From the NCBI GenBank assembly GCA_937930605.1, contig CALHBZ010000318.1, positions 1 through 5,212 of the forward strand: a stretch of DNA of 5,212 nucleotides. The letters are read 5' to 3'. A model generated the notes under the pieces. That model made no database searches. It was not told the DNA's origin and saw only the letters and a program-made list of their open reading frames with translations. Below are positions 4,631 through 5,212 of this stretch, piece after piece. Source of the stretch: Streptococcus oralis (GTDB taxonomy: Bacteria; Bacillota; Bacilli; Lactobacillales; Streptococcaceae). Each line of letters starts with the position of its first letter. Position 1 is the first letter of the stretch. The translations under genes and the position numbers were made by a program.

Positions 4631-5212
4631 ATTCCTTTTTATTATATGCAAAGAGTGGGCTAACTGGTTTTCTTTCGTGGATACGGACGATGGCATCACC
4701 AATCAATTCGCTAGCGGTGATATAACATACATTTTCTGGAGTTCTTTCTTTGGTTGCTACCGAGTCAGTCACTAGGATTTCTTTAATGTTTGCGGCATCA
4801 AGAAGCTCGGCGGCACCTTCTACAAAGAGTCCGTGACTAGAGACCGCATAGATTTCAGTTGCCCCTTCACGTTCGACGATTTTTGCTGCTTCTGAAAAAG
4901 TACGTCCAGTATTTAGGATATCATCAATCAAGATGGCTTTTTTGCCTTCAACATCACCGATGATATAGCCTTGGCTACGCTCTGAATCGTCTTGAGCATA
5001 GTCGATGATTGCGATTGGTGCATCTAAGTATTCAGCTAAGCTACGGGCACGTTTGACACCAGAGTTTTTTGGACTAACAACAACGACATCTGATCCCAGC
5101 AACCCTTTATCGCTGTAGTGTTTAGCAAAGAGAGGAATTGTATAGAGGTTATCTACTGGAATGTCAAAGAAACCTTGAACCTGAACAGCGTGGAGGTCAA
5201 GCGTTAGAACAC
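4629..5212 (-). CDS. prs2: Ribose-phosphate pyrophosphokinase paralogue (PRPP synthetase family), C-terminal part; 5' end outside window
   Basis: The frame is open to the window edge and gives 193 residues, the last 60% or so of a protein of about 320. It begins [22 protein letters not shown], the conserved segment with the DLH histidine (H7 here), and continues to [11 protein letters not shown] (46-56). The PRPP-binding loop is [11 protein letters not shown] (95-105). The family normally has SPDxGG, a flexible catalytic loop starting IIDKRRP, and DDMIDTGGT. Here these are [17 protein letters not shown] (68-78) and DDILNTGRT, so the catalytic Lys and Arg of the flexible loop are not evident. 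Canonical family reaction: ATP + ribose 5-phosphate to PRPP + AMP, feeding purine, pyrimidine, NAD, His and Trp synthesis. Streptococci usually carry a second, more typical prs elsewhere (from memory), so this copy may be divergent or regulatory. It is the first visible gene of the operon leading to the cysteine desulfurase, and its promoter is outside the window. Confidence 0.92.
   Translation of the reverse strand, partial: VLTLDLHAVQVQGFFDIPVDNLYTIPLFAKHYSDKGLLGSDVVVVSPKNSGVKRARSLAEYLDAPIAIIDYAQDDSERSQGYIIGDVEGKKAILIDDILNTGRTFSEAAKIVEREGATEIYAVSSHGLFVEGAAELLDAANIKEILVTDSVATKERTPENVCYITASELIGDAIVRIHERKPVSPLFAYNKKE

Noticed and set aside
1..5212. Search for mobile elements, CRISPR arrays, tRNA/rRNA, riboswitches, toxin-antitoxin or defence genes
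   Set aside because: The window is almost entirely covered by recognised core genes with uniform codon use. No terminal inverted repeats, spaced repeats, transposase motifs or structured leaders were seen.

Overview
The window looks like core chromosome of a low-GC Gram-positive coccus, most likely a mitis-group Streptococcus (S. mitis, S. oralis, S. pneumoniae and close relatives). The basis is the close match, from memory, of the Rex, RadC and second PRPP-synthetase proteins to their pneumococcal versions, together with the gene order pcrA - radC - glutamine amidotransferase - rex - two small conserved genes - cysteine desulfurase - prs2. The exact species cannot be settled from the sequence alone. 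There are no mobile elements, CRISPR arrays, tRNAs or rRNAs, and no gene-free stretch longer than about 85 bases.

Layout. On the + strand, positions 1-768 hold the C-terminal third of the PcrA helicase (5' end cut by the window) and 811-1491 hold radC. The 42 bases between them contain an 11-bp hairpin with a T tract that also contains the radC Shine-Dalgarno sequence. From 1488 to the end everything is on the - strand and is read right to left: prs2 (5' end cut by the window, 5212-4629), a class V cysteine desulfurase (4619-3504), a DUF1831 protein (3499-3152) and a 71-residue small protein (3145-2930). These four are packed with gaps of 4-9 bases and form an operon that ends at a perfect 14-bp palindrome (2911-2940). 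Immediately beyond it lie a promoter and a Rex-type operator (2883-2914), then rex (2857-2216) and a class I glutamine amidotransferase-like hydrolase (2177-1488). That gene meets radC tail to tail, with stop codons overlapping.

Function. The + strand pair deals with DNA: PcrA unwinds DNA in repair and replication-transcription conflict, and RadC is a JAMM-fold protein of uncertain role. The long - strand operon couples a PRPP-synthetase paralogue to a sulfur-mobilising PLP enzyme and two uncharacterised small proteins. The rex pair is headed by the NADH/NAD+-sensing repressor, which appears to control its own promoter.

Most of the window is ordinary housekeeping sequence. The points worth a second look are: a PRPP-synthetase paralogue that lacks the canonical catalytic-loop Lys/Arg residues; a hairpin that overlaps the radC ribosome binding site; an exact 23-bp tandem duplication that copies the last codons of rex into the rex-amidotransferase junction; and the very compact stop codon/terminator/operator/promoter arrangement upstream of rex. 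I found no convincing previously undescribed multi-gene system.
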